Position numbers and translations under genes: made by a program
Origin: Legionella micdadei
GTDB taxonomy: Bacteria; Pseudomonadota; Gammaproteobacteria; Legionellales; Legionellaceae
DNA: 64,000 nt
Reading direction: 5' to 3'
Assembly (NCBI RefSeq): GCF_000953635.1
Contig: NZ_LN614830.1
Location: forward strand, 611,001 to 675,000
The notes under the pieces: model-generated
The model's input: only the letters and a program-made list of their open reading frames with translations
Databases searched by the model: none
Told to the model about the DNA's origin: nothing
Shown here: one piece after another, positions 45,798-57,400 of the stretch
Position numbering within the stretch: the stretch's first letter is position 1
Layout of the letters: each line of letters starts with the position of its first letter

Positions 45798-48700
45798 ATG
45801 GATACAAATAAGAAAAAAACTATAGTCGAAGTGCTAGGCCAACTTGCCTCTGACTACCCCCAGCAGTTACTGTATACCTTCTCCGGCAATCATACCGAGG
45901 CTTCACTTACTTATAGCGATCTCGATTATCAAGCTTGCTTGATTGCAGCACAAATGAGTAATTATGCATCAAGCGGTGAACGCGCGATTTTGCTTTACCC
46001 AGCTGGACTTGAATTTATCAGTGCTTTATTTGGCTGTTTTTATGCTGGCATTATCGCCGTGCCAACTTATTCACAAAATTTTCAAATGCAAAAACTCTTG
46101 CCTCGGCTTAAATCAATTATGCAAGACACCGAGGCGACGTTAATTTTAACGACCAATGCAATTGTAAAAGAAAAACAGCGCTTCATTGAAAGCGCACCTT
46201 GGCTTGAGGAGGCTGTATTTTTAGCAACGGATTCATTCGAAGCTTGGGGTTGCACAGGCTCCACGGGAGTGATTACGGAGATTCATCCTGATTCGATTGC
46301 TTTTTTGCAGTATTCTTCTGGATCCACGGGAACCCCAAAGGGAGTTATGGTGACTCACCAGAATCTCATAAGCAATTTGCGGATTATTCGCGATGCTTTT
46401 GGTCTTCTACCGGGTCAAAATGTAGTCTCTTGGCTTCCTCACTACCATGATATGGGATTGATTGGCAATATCTTAGGGGCATTGTTCAGTCGAACCCCTC
46501 TTCATTTATTTTCACCGATGGATTTTATTCGTCGTCCATTGCGGTGGCTGGAGCTAATTAGCAAGACTCAAGCGGTAGTCAGTGGGGGACCTAATTTCGC
46601 TTATGAATTATGCAGCCAATATTTTAGTCCTGAACGATGTGAGGGATTAGATCTAAGCTCTTGGGAAGTGGCCTACAACGGTGCGGAAATGGTACGTGAG
46701 AGTACGCTCACACGGTTTAAAACTATTTTTTCAGGCTATGGGTTTAAAGCGAAGTCATTTCACCCTTGCTATGGTTTAGCCGAAGCAACGTTAATGGTAA
46801 GCAGTTCAGGAAAAGCCCAAGGTTCACGTGAAGTGATTTTAGATAGGAAAGCGCTTTTAGAGGGTGAGGTTAAAAAAACGACAGATGTTGCCTCGGCTTT
46901 TATTGCAGTAAGCAGCGGGAAAATCCAAGCGACTCAACAGGTGGAGATTGTCGATCCTGAAACAAAAAAAAGGTGCCTGCCTGGCCAAATCGGTGAAATT
47001 TGGGTAAATGGTCCTTCGGTGTGTAAAGGGTATTGGAATCGAGCTCACGAAACAGACGCTACGTTTAAAGCCGTAATAGAGGGAGCAACAGGACAGCAAT
47101 TTCTTCGCACTGGCGATTTAGGGTTTTTAGAGGAAGATTGGTTGTATGTGACCGGAAGAATGAAAGACCTTATCATTATTCGTGGACAAAATCATTCGCC
47201 AGAAGACATCGAAACAACTGTCGTTGCAAGTCATCCTCTCGTTGCACAAAGTCGTGCAGTTGCTTTTAGTCATGAATTTGATGGGCAAGAAAATTTAGTT
47301 GTGCTGGTAACGCAACCTAAAGCGTTTACCGAGCAAAAAGACGCGATAGAGCAAGCTATCCGGAAAGAAGTCTCTGCAAAACATGATTTAGTCATTAAGG
47401 AATTGCTCTTCATTAAAAGGGGAAGTATCCCAGTAACTTCGAGTGGAAAAGTACGTCGCGGTGAATGTAAGAATCGCTACATTGAAGACAAACTTGATAG
47501 ACTTGAACAGGAAAGCAAACTAAGCAGAAAACCAACAGAGCTTATATCAGCAAGTGCTAAACCTAGGCAAGAAGACCTCTTCAAACTAACGCCAGATGCG
47601 CGGTTTGCAGTAATCCTAACTTACCTGCAGAAAGTCTTAGCGCGCGAATTGGATGTGAATTTGGATGAAATCAATATCGTTGCGCCATTAAATCTTATCG
47701 CTGTGGATAGCCTTTCTAAGGTAAGAATTCAGCATGAGATTCAAGAAATCACTGGGGTAAAAATCAGTGCAGAATGCCTTTTAAGCGAAACAACTTTGAT
47801 CCAGCTCTCTAGGGAAATTGCAGATGTTATGGAGGACAGTACTTCTGTTGAGCAACCCTTGTCAGAATGCGGGATTAATGAATTCCCCTTATCTTGCGGG
47901 CAGCAATCGTTATTTTTTCTGAATAAGCTCATCCCTGAAAATGTTGCTTATGTTATTTCCCGTGGAGTCAGGGTCATTACTCCGTTGAATTTATCTGCGT
48001 TGGAAAACGCCTTCAGAAATTTACTGACTCGACATGTCGCGTTACGTACACGTTTTTACGAACAAAATGGGGTAGGTTTTCAATCAATCGTTGAATCGTT
48101 TACACCCGATTTTAGTGTTATCGATGCTAGAGCCTGGTCTGACGCAGAGTTGTCGGCTTATTTAGAAAACTACTCAAAGCAGACGTTTGATTTGAGTGCC
48201 GGCGCATTAGCCCGCTTAGTAATGCTGCAGCAAGGGCAGGAAGCGGTGCTGCTTTTTTCTGTGCACCATATTGTCTCTGATCTCTTCTCACTTACTTTAT
48301 TGTTTTCGGAATTATTCGAGTATTATCATGCGGAAATTTCAGGGGAAAAAGCGCATTTACCTCACTTGCTTTCTTCTCCGCAAGGTTACGTCCAGCACGA
48401 AAGGGCGTTTCTTGCTTCTGATAAAGCCCAGCAAATGCGCCAATATTGGTTGGGAGAATTAAGTGGTGCCAATGGTTCGTTGGATTTACCCTCAGACTAC
48501 CCACGTCCACCGGTAAAGAGCTATCGGGGAGAGACATTTACATTTAATTTGCCAGCTAAGCTTAGCAAAGCAATCCAGGAATTGGCGGCAAAAGAGGGAG
48601 TCACCCAATATGTGGTATTGCTTTCAGCTTATTTAGTTCTGCTGCATCGTTATACTGAAAAATCTTCAATTATTGTTGGTACACCCATGGCCAATCGCGC

Positions 48701-51700
48701 AGATGCAAGGTTTGCTAACTTAGTGTCTTATTTAGTAAATCCAGTGGCAATTAAAGCTGATTTTTCGCAGTCAACCACTTTCAAAAAAATTATTGGACAA
48801 ATTAAAAATAAAACGCTTGCAGCTATTGCAAATCAGGAATACCCCTTACCTAGAATCATCGATGATCTTAGGATTAAGCGGGATGCCAGTACTACTCCTT
48901 TATTTCAGGTCATGTTCAGTTACTTAAATCCTATGCTCGGGCATGACGTCTCTGCTTTCGCTTTAGGGCAAGGGGGCGCTTGTTTAAATTATCATGGGTT
49001 GACGCTTGAATCTTACCCCATTGAAACATATGGCGCCCAATTTGATTTAAATGTGGGTGTTGCTGTTGTCAATGGTCGAATTGCTTCAACTTGGGAATAC
49101 AGCACAGACTTGTTTAATAGAGACACTATTGAAAGGATGACTCAGCACTTTCAAATGGTGCTCCAGCAAATGATCAGTGATGTAGGGCAAAATGTCGGAA
49201 CATTCACACTGCTTAGTGAGGAAGAAAGCGAACAGATGTTGGATGCTTGGAATGCAACTGAAATTCATTATGAGTTAGAGAAGCCTTTGCATCAGTTATT
49301 CGAAACCCAGGTTGAGAAAACACCCGATAACCTTGCTGTTCTCGATAAAAATAATTCACTTACGTACTCCCAGTTTAATGCACGTGCTAATGAGCTCGCG
49401 CATCATCTCATGAGTATGGGGGTTGGGCCAGAAAGCATTGTTGCCATCTATATGCATCGTTCGTTGGAGATGGCAGTTGCTCTCTATGCGGTGCTTAAAG
49501 CTGGAGGGGCTTATTTGCCTCTTGATCCAGGTTACCCGCAAAATCATTTGGAATGGGTGCTAAATGATGCCGCGCCTAAAATGATTTTAACGCAACCCGA
49601 TTTGTTTTCGGCACAAATTGCATGTCCAGTGATAAGCCTAACTGCGCATGGGCAAGAGTTTAAAAACCAACCGAAAGAAAATCCATCTGTGGCAGTCAAG
49701 CCTGAGGACAGTGCTTATATTATTTATACCTCAGGATCCACAGGTAAACCCAAAGGCGTGATAGTTCCGCATCGTGGTATTCGTAACCGTATTCTTTGGA
49801 TGCAGGATGAATATCAATTAAATGCCCAAGATCGTGTTTTACAGAAAACTCCTTATACATTTGATGTTTCAGTTTGGGAGTTTTTTTGGCCGCTAACGGT
49901 CGGGGCTTCACTCTATATGAGCGAACCAGGCGGTCATAAAGATCCAGACTACCTAGTCAATACAATTCAACAACACGACATTACCACAATCCATTTTGTC
50001 CCTTCGATGTTAAAGCCTTTCTTAGACAACGAAAAGGTGGGGCACTGTCAGGCGCTCAGACGTATTTTCTGTAGCGGTGAGGCATTAAATCCCGAATTGG
50101 TAAAAGTCTGTTTTTCTAAACTTAATGCGGGGCTATACAATTTATACGGGCCGACAGAAGCCTCTATCGATGTTTCGTTTTGGAATTGTCCCCGCGATAA
50201 AGCAATCCCACGCGTGCTTATAGGTAAGCCTATTGCCAATACCCAGCTATACATATTGGATAGCAACCTTCTTCCTGTTCCAATCGGCATTCCAGGGGAA
50301 TTATTTATCGGTGGCGTTGGGTTAGCAAAAGGCTATTTAAATCGGCCTGAACTAACCGCTGAACGATTCGTCCAGCATCCATTTTCGAGTGATCTCAAGG
50401 CAAGGTTATATAAAACAGGCGACCTTTGTCGGTTTAATGATGAAGGGTCAATTGAATATTTAGGCCGTATTGATAACCAGGTTAAAATCCGCGGATTTCG
50501 TATCGAGTTGGAAGAAATTGAGTTAGCACTCTGTTCGCATCCTTTAGTTGCTGAAGCGGTCGCTCTAGCGGTTCGCGATGCAACAGGTGGCCAACGTCTT
50601 GCTGTGTACTATGTGACTAGTTCAGTAGAAAACCCACAGCCTTCAGTATTAAGGGGGTATTTAAGCGAACGGTTACCGGAGTACATGGTTCCTGCAATTT
50701 ATCAGCAGCTTGATCGGTTACCCCTTTTGTCGAATGGCAAAGTGGACAGGAAATCATTACTCCAAATCAGCACCTCAATCACTGTCGATGCAGACAGGGC
50801 TTATGTTGCCCCTGTGACCGAAATCGAAAAAATACTTTGCAGTGTTTATGAAACCGTTTTGGGTGTTGAACGCATTGGGATCAATGATAATTTCTTTGAT
50901 TTAGGCGGTGATTCACTTTTGGTTTTACGTGCTGTTGCTAAATTGCGCGATTTGGAGATAGAGGTGACTCTACAGCAGTTGTATTCTAATGCTACAGTTG
51001 CCGAAGTCGCCGCTTTGATTGAAAAAAATAATAAGTCGAATGATAAGCTTGCTGCACTAGAGCCTTTCTGCTTGATTAACCGGGAAGATTTCATAAAATT
51101 ACCTGCTTCTATTGAAGATGCTTATCCATTAAGTAAGATGCAGGAAGGGCTTGTTTTTCATAGTGAATTTAGCCCGGACTATGAAATTTATGTCATGGGC
51201 TTGCACATTGGCCTTCCCCTAGAGCTAGCGTGCGTGCATGAGGCTTTGGCAAAGTTAAGCCAGCGCCATCCTTTATTGCGCACTTCTTTTGACACTATTC
51301 ACTACAGCGAACCTCTGCAATTTGTTCATCCTGAGGTAAGGATACCGGTTACTTTGTTTGATATTCAGCACTTGGCTTCGCAAGCCCAAGAGCAAGAAAT
51401 CGATCAGTTCATGCGGCAGGAAAAATGGCGCAAATTTGACTGGACTAAGGCGCCTTTTTTACGACTTGCTATTCACAAACGAAGTCTTGTCGAGAGCCAA
51501 TTCACCTTCAGCCATCCCTTGTTTGATGGCTGGAGCATGGGGCTGATGGTCACTGAGTTTTTCACTATTTATGGGGCTTTATTGAAGAAACAGAATCCTC
51601 CGCTTAATCCTGCCCCTAAAATTAACTACCGTGATTTTGTTGCATTGGAGCGACAAACCATGGCTTCAGAGACTTCTTTAGCTTATTGGCAAGAGAAACT

Positions 51701-54335
51701 TTCTGGGATTGCGCGTAGTGAATTGCCGCGCTGGCCTGCACATCGTAAAGCAGGCCCAGGAAATCATATCCGCATGACTGTCCAAGTCCCACGTTCAACC
51801 CTAAAAGGATTACAAGGGCTAGCTGCGATTGCTGAAGTGCCTTTTAAATCGGTATTGCTTGCAGCACATATGCGCGTGGTAGGTCTTTTAACCGGACGCA
51901 GTGAAGTGACAACTGGGTTGTTAGCCAATGGCCGCCCAGAAGAATTGGATTCGGACCGTGTTATCGGAATGTTTCTAAATACAGTACCTTTCCACCTCAA
52001 ATTACACAGTAAAAATTGGATAGAATTGGTACACGATACTTTCCAAACAGAACGAAACATGCTGCCGCACAGGCGTTTTCCCCTGGCTGAACTAGTAAGG
52101 ACGTTTGGAGATGGGAATCAACTTTTTGAAACGGGATTTAACTACATCCATTTCCATGTCTATAAAGCTTTGGAAAATGTCCCTGATTTATCTGTTTTAG
52201 GCTGGAAGAGTCCTTCTGATCAGACCTACTTCCCCTTAACTGCCTATTTCCATTTGGATATTTCCCAAGCTAGCTCGGAGCTTTTGTTTTTCTTAGATGT
52301 CGATACTGGGGTGTTGGCGCAGCAACAGATTGAATCTTTATCGCATTACTACCTGAACACGCTTAAGGCGATGGCCGCGGCTTATGATACCGAATATAAG
52401 ACTATTCCTTTACTCCCGCTTGATGAACATAAGCTGGTGGTCGAAGAGTGGAATAAAACTCACGATGTCATGGCGGAAATGGCACCATTTGTCTATCACT
52501 CTTTCTCTCTGCAAGCAGAAATGCATGAGGAAAAGATTGCAGTCCAGTGTGAAGACGGGCACCTGTCTTACAGAGAGTTGAATGAACGTTCTAACTGTCT
52601 AGCCCACTATTTGCGCGAATTAGGAGTAGGGCCGAATGTATTGGTAGGAATTTGTCTTGAACGCTCAGTCGATCTCATTGTAGCTCTCTTAGGGATCTTA
52701 AAAGCAGGCGGTGCTTATGTACCGCTTGATCCCGGATACCCTAAAGAGCGATTGGCCTTTATGCTGAACGACGCGCAATTAGCCATTGTTCTGACTGAAA
52801 CTTCCACCTGCGAGAATTTACCAGTTGGAAATTATCACAACGTTAATTTGCGATCCGATTGGCCAGCGATCAGTACTCGTTCACATGCCCAGCCTGTTTT
52901 TGAACAGAAAAAAGACGATTTGGCGTATGTTATTTACACTTCCGGCTCAACCGGAACACCGAAGGGCGTAGAAATTCCTCATCGAGCATTAAGTAACTTT
53001 TTAAGCTCGATGAATTCACAATTAAATTGGCAGTCTTCCGACGTTTTGTTAGCGGTGACCACTATTTCTTTTGATATTGCCGGCCTTGAACTTTATCTGC
53101 CGCTAACCACCGGTGCCCAAGTCTTTTTAGCTTCAAAAGAGATGAGTATCGATGGTGAAAAACTCGCTTTAACCATGAGCAACAAAAGGATTACGGCAAT
53201 GCAAGCAACCCCAGCCACTTGGCGAATGTTGATAAGTACTGGTTGGACGGGACATGCTGGCCTAAAAGCACTTTGCGGCGGGGAACACATGTCACAAGAG
53301 CTTGCCCGTGATTTATTGGATAGAGGGTGTGATTTATGGAATTTGTATGGGCCTACCGAAACTACGATTTGGTCGACGTTATGGCATGTTGAATCCGCGG
53401 ATGAGTTAATTCCCATTGGGAAACCCTTAGGCAATACTCAGGTTTATGTATTGGATGAGTTTAAGCACCCTGTGCCTATAGGGGTGCCAGGGGAACTTTA
53501 TATCAGTGGGCTTGGTGTTGCCCACGGATATCGTAACCTACCCGAATTAACCGCAGAACGATTTACGCCTGATCCGTTTAACCAAAACCGTCACAAGATG
53601 TACCGTACCGGCGATTTGGTCCGATTTCGCCCAGATGGTGTTTTAGAATATTTAAGCCGCGTTGATCAACAAGTCAAAGTGCGGGGATTTCGTATCGAGC
53701 TAGGCGAAATAGAAACTGCTCTCAATGGGCTTGATGGCATTGATAAGGCGATTGTCCGGATTACCGAGGACGGTTTTGGAGAAAATTATATCGTTGCTTA
53801 TCTTTTGGCCTACGATAAAGAAACTTACACAAATACCCAATTGCGCCATTTATTGTTGGAGAAATTACCAAGCTATATGGTGCCTTCAGCGTTTGTATTT
53901 CTAGAACAATTTCCTTTAACGCCAAACGGGAAAATCGATCACAAGGCTTTGCCAAAACCTGAAGAACTTTCTCCGCAATTAAACAACGCTTATGCAGCAC
54001 CGACTAGCGAAATCGAACAAAAAATCGCTGAAATTTATGCCGAGGTACTGCGTGTGGAACGAGTTGGTATCGATGATAATTTCTTTGATATGGGCGGGCA
54101 TTCTCTCTTGTTAGTCAGGATTCATGGTCAATTGCAGGAGTTTTTCGAGCGCAAAATACCTATCGTTAAACTGTTTGAATACCCAACTGTCCGCAAGGTT
54201 GCCACCTTATTTGCTAAGCAAGACGAATCAACAGCATCTGCCCAGGCAAGTAATCGTGCGAATACACGGAGAGATTGGATGGCTAAACAACAAAAACGGC
54301 GTAATCCAAAACTTGCAGATATTCCAGTTGATTGA
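45798..54335 (+). CDS. NRPS: FAAL-ACP-C-A(Ser)-PCP-C-A(Gly)-PCP
   Basis: 2845 residues. Domains: fatty acyl-AMP ligase (1-570; SSGSTGTPKG near 173-182), ACP (Ser638 in VDSL), C1 (HHIVSD 823-828), A1 (1160-1650), PCP1 (Ser1706 in GGDSL), C2 (1760-2190; HPLFDG at 1906-1911, active His1906), A2 (2230-2720), PCP2 (Ser2769 in GGHSL). By eye, A1 selectivity residues read DVWHFSLID plus K, a serine code, and A2 read DILQLGLIW plus K, a glycine code. There is no epimerase or thioesterase domain, so the N-acyl-Ser-Gly chain must pass to the next protein. It is the first gene of the cluster. Confidence 0.93.
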   Translation: MDTNKKKTIVEVLGQLASDYPQQLLYTFSGNHTEASLTYSDLDYQACLIAAQMSNYASSGERAILLYPAGLEFISALFGCFYAGIIAVPTYSQNFQMQKLLPRLKSIMQDTEATLILTTNAIVKEKQRFIESAPWLEEAVFLATDSFEAWGCTGSTGVITEIHPDSIAFLQYSSGSTGTPKGVMVTHQNLISNLRIIRDAFGLLPGQNVVSWLPHYHDMGLIGNILGALFSRTPLHLFSPMDFIRRPLRWLELISKTQAVVSGGPNFAYELCSQYFSPERCEGLDLSSWEVAYNGAEMVRESTLTRFKTIFSGYGFKAKSFHPCYGLAEATLMVSSSGKAQGSREVILDRKALLEGEVKKTTDVASAFIAVSSGKIQATQQVEIVDPETKKRCLPGQIGEIWVNGPSVCKGYWNRAHETDATFKAVIEGATGQQFLRTGDLGFLEEDWLYVTGRMKDLIIIRGQNHSPEDIETTVVASHPLVAQSRAVAFSHEFDGQENLVVLVTQPKAFTEQKDAIEQAIRKEVSAKHDLVIKELLFIKRGSIPVTSSGKVRRGECKNRYIEDKLDRLEQESKLSRKPTELISASAKPRQEDLFKLTPDARFAVILTYLQKVLARELDVNLDEINIVAPLNLIAVDSLSKVRIQHEIQEITGVKISAECLLSETTLIQLSREIADVMEDSTSVEQPLSECGINEFPLSCGQQSLFFLNKLIPENVAYVISRGVRVITPLNLSALENAFRNLLTRHVALRTRFYEQNGVGFQSIVESFTPDFSVIDARAWSDAELSAYLENYSKQTFDLSAGALARLVMLQQGQEAVLLFSVHHIVSDLFSLTLLFSELFEYYHAEISGEKAHLPHLLSSPQGYVQHERAFLASDKAQQMRQYWLGELSGANGSLDLPSDYPRPPVKSYRGETFTFNLPAKLSKAIQELAAKEGVTQYVVLLSAYLVLLHRYTEKSSIIVGTPMANRADARFANLVSYLVNPVAIKADFSQSTTFKKIIGQIKNKTLAAIANQEYPLPRIIDDLRIKRDASTTPLFQVMFSYLNPMLGHDVSAFALGQGGACLNYHGLTLESYPIETYGAQFDLNVGVAVVNGRIASTWEYSTDLFNRDTIERMTQHFQMVLQQMISDVGQNVGTFTLLSEEESEQMLDAWNATEIHYELEKPLHQLFETQVEKTPDNLAVLDKNNSLTYSQFNARANELAHHLMSMGVGPESIVAIYMHRSLEMAVALYAVLKAGGAYLPLDPGYPQNHLEWVLNDAAPKMILTQPDLFSAQIACPVISLTAHGQEFKNQPKENPSVAVKPEDSAYIIYTSGSTGKPKGVIVPHRGIRNRILWMQDEYQLNAQDRVLQKTPYTFDVSVWEFFWPLTVGASLYMSEPGGHKDPDYLVNTIQQHDITTIHFVPSMLKPFLDNEKVGHCQALRRIFCSGEALNPELVKVCFSKLNAGLYNLYGPTEASIDVSFWNCPRDKAIPRVLIGKPIANTQLYILDSNLLPVPIGIPGELFIGGVGLAKGYLNRPELTAERFVQHPFSSDLKARLYKTGDLCRFNDEGSIEYLGRIDNQVKIRGFRIELEEIELALCSHPLVAEAVALAVRDATGGQRLAVYYVTSSVENPQPSVLRGYLSERLPEYMVPAIYQQLDRLPLLSNGKVDRKSLLQISTSITVDADRAYVAPVTEIEKILCSVYETVLGVERIGINDNFFDLGGDSLLVLRAVAKLRDLEIEVTLQQLYSNATVAEVAALIEKNNKSNDKLAALEPFCLINREDFIKLPASIEDAYPLSKMQEGLVFHSEFSPDYEIYVMGLHIGLPLELACVHEALAKLSQRHPLLRTSFDTIHYSEPLQFVHPEVRIPVTLFDIQHLASQAQEQEIDQFMRQEKWRKFDWTKAPFLRLAIHKRSLVESQFTFSHPLFDGWSMGLMVTEFFTIYGALLKKQNPPLNPAPKINYRDFVALERQTMASETSLAYWQEKLSGIARSELPRWPAHRKAGPGNHIRMTVQVPRSTLKGLQGLAAIAEVPFKSVLLAAHMRVVGLLTGRSEVTTGLLANGRPEELDSDRVIGMFLNTVPFHLKLHSKNWIELVHDTFQTERNMLPHRRFPLAELVRTFGDGNQLFETGFNYIHFHVYKALENVPDLSVLGWKSPSDQTYFPLTAYFHLDISQASSELLFFLDVDTGVLAQQQIESLSHYYLNTLKAMAAAYDTEYKTIPLLPLDEHKLVVEEWNKTHDVMAEMAPFVYHSFSLQAEMHEEKIAVQCEDGHLSYRELNERSNCLAHYLRELGVGPNVLVGICLERSVDLIVALLGILKAGGAYVPLDPGYPKERLAFMLNDAQLAIVLTETSTCENLPVGNYHNVNLRSDWPAISTRSHAQPVFEQKKDDLAYVIYTSGSTGTPKGVEIPHRALSNFLSSMNSQLNWQSSDVLLAVTTISFDIAGLELYLPLTTGAQVFLASKEMSIDGEKLALTMSNKRITAMQATPATWRMLISTGWTGHAGLKALCGGEHMSQELARDLLDRGCDLWNLYGPTETTIWSTLWHVESADELIPIGKPLGNTQVYVLDEFKHPVPIGVPGELYISGLGVAHGYRNLPELTAERFTPDPFNQNRHKMYRTGDLVRFRPDGVLEYLSRVDQQVKVRGFRIELGEIETALNGLDGIDKAIVRITEDGFGENYIVAYLLAYDKETYTNTQLRHLLLEKLPSYMVPSAFVFLEQFPLTPNGKIDHKALPKPEELSPQLNNAYAAPTSEIEQKIAEIYAEVLRVERVGIDDNFFDMGGHSLLLVRIHGQLQEFFERKIPIVKLFEYPTVRKVATLFAKQDESTASAQASNRANTRRDWMAKQQKRRNPKLADIPVD

Positions 54336-54339
54336 TTAG

Positions 54340-54374
54340 TGTAGGTTAGGCCAAGAGCCAAGGCCCAACCTACA
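54340..54374. repeat. REP-like hairpin between the NRPS and PKS genes
   Basis: TGTAGGTTAGGCC (54340-54352) and GGCCCAACCTACA (54362-54374) form a 13-bp stem with one mismatch and a nine-base loop. No U-run follows. The GTAGGTTGGGC-type stem resembles intergenic REP-like elements in several gammaproteobacteria; it may stabilise or attenuate the NRPS-PKS transcript. Confidence 0.6.
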
Positions 54375-54440
54375 TCGGTCAAAAAGAAAAGTTAATAGCG
54401 CATGTAGGGAGTGACATGCGAAAAGTCTAAGTGAGAAAAC

Positions 54441-57400
54441 ATGAATAATATAGATGACCATCTGCTTCAATTCGGTATTGCGGTTATAGGGTTGGCAGGC
54501 CGTTTCCCCGGTGCAAATAACATTGACCAATTCTGGGAAAACTTAAAAAACGGGGTTGAATCGATCAGTTTTTTTTCTGACGAAGAACTTAAGGAAGCGG
54601 GTGTTCCCGAACAATTACGGCTTGACTCCAACTATGTTGCTGCTAAAGGCATTTTGGATGATATCGCGGGATTTGATGCTTCTTTTTTTAATATTCCACC
54701 ACGGGAAGCAGAGCTCATCGATCCCCAGCAACGGATTTTTTTAGAGTGCGCCTGGGAAGCGTTGGAATGTGCAGGGTATAATCCTTTCAATTTTGCAGGC
54801 CGTATAGGCACGTTTGCGAGCGCCAGTAAAAACACTTATCTATTATTCAATTTAATCACCTGCCCTGAACTACATGAGCCTTCATTAGCCAATCAGGTGC
54901 TCATTGCCAATGACAAAGACTATGTTAGTACCAGAACATCGTACAAATTAAATTTACGCGGACCAAGCATCACGGTACAAACAGCATGCTCAAGCTCCAT
55001 GGTTGCTTTGCACCTTGCCTGTCAAAGTTTAATGTCTGGCGAGTGTGACATGGCATTGGCTGGCGGTGCTGCCATCGATGTCCCTCATAAAGCAGGTTAT
55101 TTATATCAATCAGGCGGTATTTTTTCTCCAGATGGGCACTGCCGGGTGTTTGATGATAATGCACGTGGTACTGTTTTTGGTCAGGGTGTGGGGGTCGTTT
55201 TGCTAAAACCATTAAGCAAAGCGATTGAAGACAGGGATTGTATCCACGCTGTTATTCGCGGTTCAGCGATTAATAATGATGGCGCCAATAAAACCGGCTT
55301 TACCGCACCCAGTGTGGAAGGCCAGATGGAAGTGATTACTGAAGCATTGGAACTTGCTAATGTTGATCCCTCGACCATTTCTTTTGTTGAAGCACATGGT
55401 ACTGGGACTGTATTAGGGGATCCTATCGAAGTGGAGGCTTTGAAACTTGCTTTCAGAAAATACACCAATGAATCAGGATTTTGTGCCCTAGGTTCAGCAA
55501 AGACAAATATAGGTCATTTAAATGCTGCTTCGGGTATCACTGGATTCATTAAAGCCGTATTAGCCCTGAAAAATGCTGAAATTCCCCCGAGCTTACATTT
55601 TGAGCGGCCTAATCATCATATTGATTTCAACGACAGTCCTTTCTTTGTCAGCCAAGGTGCAAAATTTAATCCAGGAAATCCAAGACGAGGTTGTGTAAGT
55701 TCTTTCGGCATTGGTGGAACAAATAGCCACGTTGTATTAGAACAAGCCCCTGAGCTGCAAAAAAAACATCAAGAAACGGGATGGCAAATACTCCCGTTTT
55801 CTGGGCGATCTCTTAAAGTTTTATCGCAAATGCAACAGCGTTTAGGGCATTATCTAAAAGTGCATTCATCTGATCTTGCTGATGTCTCATATACGTTACA
55901 AGTTGGGCGACATGCCTTTGCCCATCGCCGTTTTCTAGTTTGTCGTGACATAGCGCAAGCAGCGGACATCTTTCTACAGAATGAATTGACTAAAATCAAA
56001 AGCGCTGTCGTTGACGAGCGCCGCCGTTCAATCAGCTTTATTTTTCCTGCGCAAAGTGATTTGCAGACAGGGATGACCGCTGAGCTTTATCAAACCGAAA
56101 AAGTTTATCGGCAAACCTTTGATGCCTGCTCTCAATTAGTGCGAAACTTAATGGGAATCGATTTGCATTCGGTCTTGTACACTACGACAAAACAGGCGAT
56201 AACTTCTGCTGAAATTCCCGGAAAAATCAATCAATTATTACTTTTTACCATTGAGTATTCCCTTGCCCAATTATGGATGGCATGGGGTATCGAACCACAA
56301 GCCCTATTCGGTGAGGGGGTAGGTGCTTATGTAGCGGCGTGTCTAGCTAACGTGATTTCTTTAACCGATGCTCTATCACTCATCGCAGGCAAACTCTCCA
56401 CTTCACAACTGAATTGCCAAAATCCGCAAATTCCATTGGTATCTCGGCTAAGTGGTGAATTGGTTCGAAATGAAGAATTTAAAGACGCAACCTATTGGTC
56501 TTTAGAACAGAGCGGTTCTTCCTTACCAGAGCAGTTAGCTAAACTTACGAAGCGACCTGATCAATTGTTTTTAGAAGTCGGAATAGGGGATAGTCTCACT
56601 CAAGCAATGAAGCAAGTGAATGAAAACCAAACACCCCAATGGGTTGTGACGTCTCTTCCTTACGTTAATGATGATGATCGTTTTTCCATGCTAACGGCGT
56701 TAGGCACACTTTGGTTGATGGGTATCGAACCCCAATGGGATGCGTTACATAACACTTCGCAGCGTACACCGTTACCGACTTATCCCTTCGAACATAAAAG
56801 GTATTGGATAGAACGGCGAGAGCCTTCTGCTTCTATCCAGGCCTCAGTTTCAAAAAACACTGAGGATGTTGCTCAATACAAAAGGCCAAATTTAAAAACA
56901 GAATTGATTGCACCGCGTAATGAGATAGAACAACAATTAGTTGCCATTTTCACTCGGCTGTTGCGAATAGCACCCATCGGTGTTCACGATAACTTTTTTG
57001 ATCTTGGCGGTGATTCCATGTTAGGGGTGGAGTTAATTGCTTTGGTTAAGGAAGCCTTTCATTTGAATCTTCCCTTGAATGCCCTTTTTGAAGCCCCGAC
57101 CGTGGAATCCATAGCCAGTCTAATTTCTACAGCCCAAACGCAAGGTGTGGCGAAAGCTTTGGCAGGTCGGGCGAGCGAGGCAGCCCAAGATTTAGTTTTA
57201 GATGCCAATTTACAACCGCCAACACAGTTTCAATATGATGCTAATCCTTTCGCTGTTCTTATCACGGGTGCTGCCGGATTTTTAGGTAGTTTTATTGTGC
57301 ATGAGTTGTTGCAGAAAACCAGCTCCAAACTCTATTGTTTAATCAGAGCCCCATCTTTGGAGGAAGGCTTTTCTCGTTTGGAGAAAGCGTTTGCTCAGTA

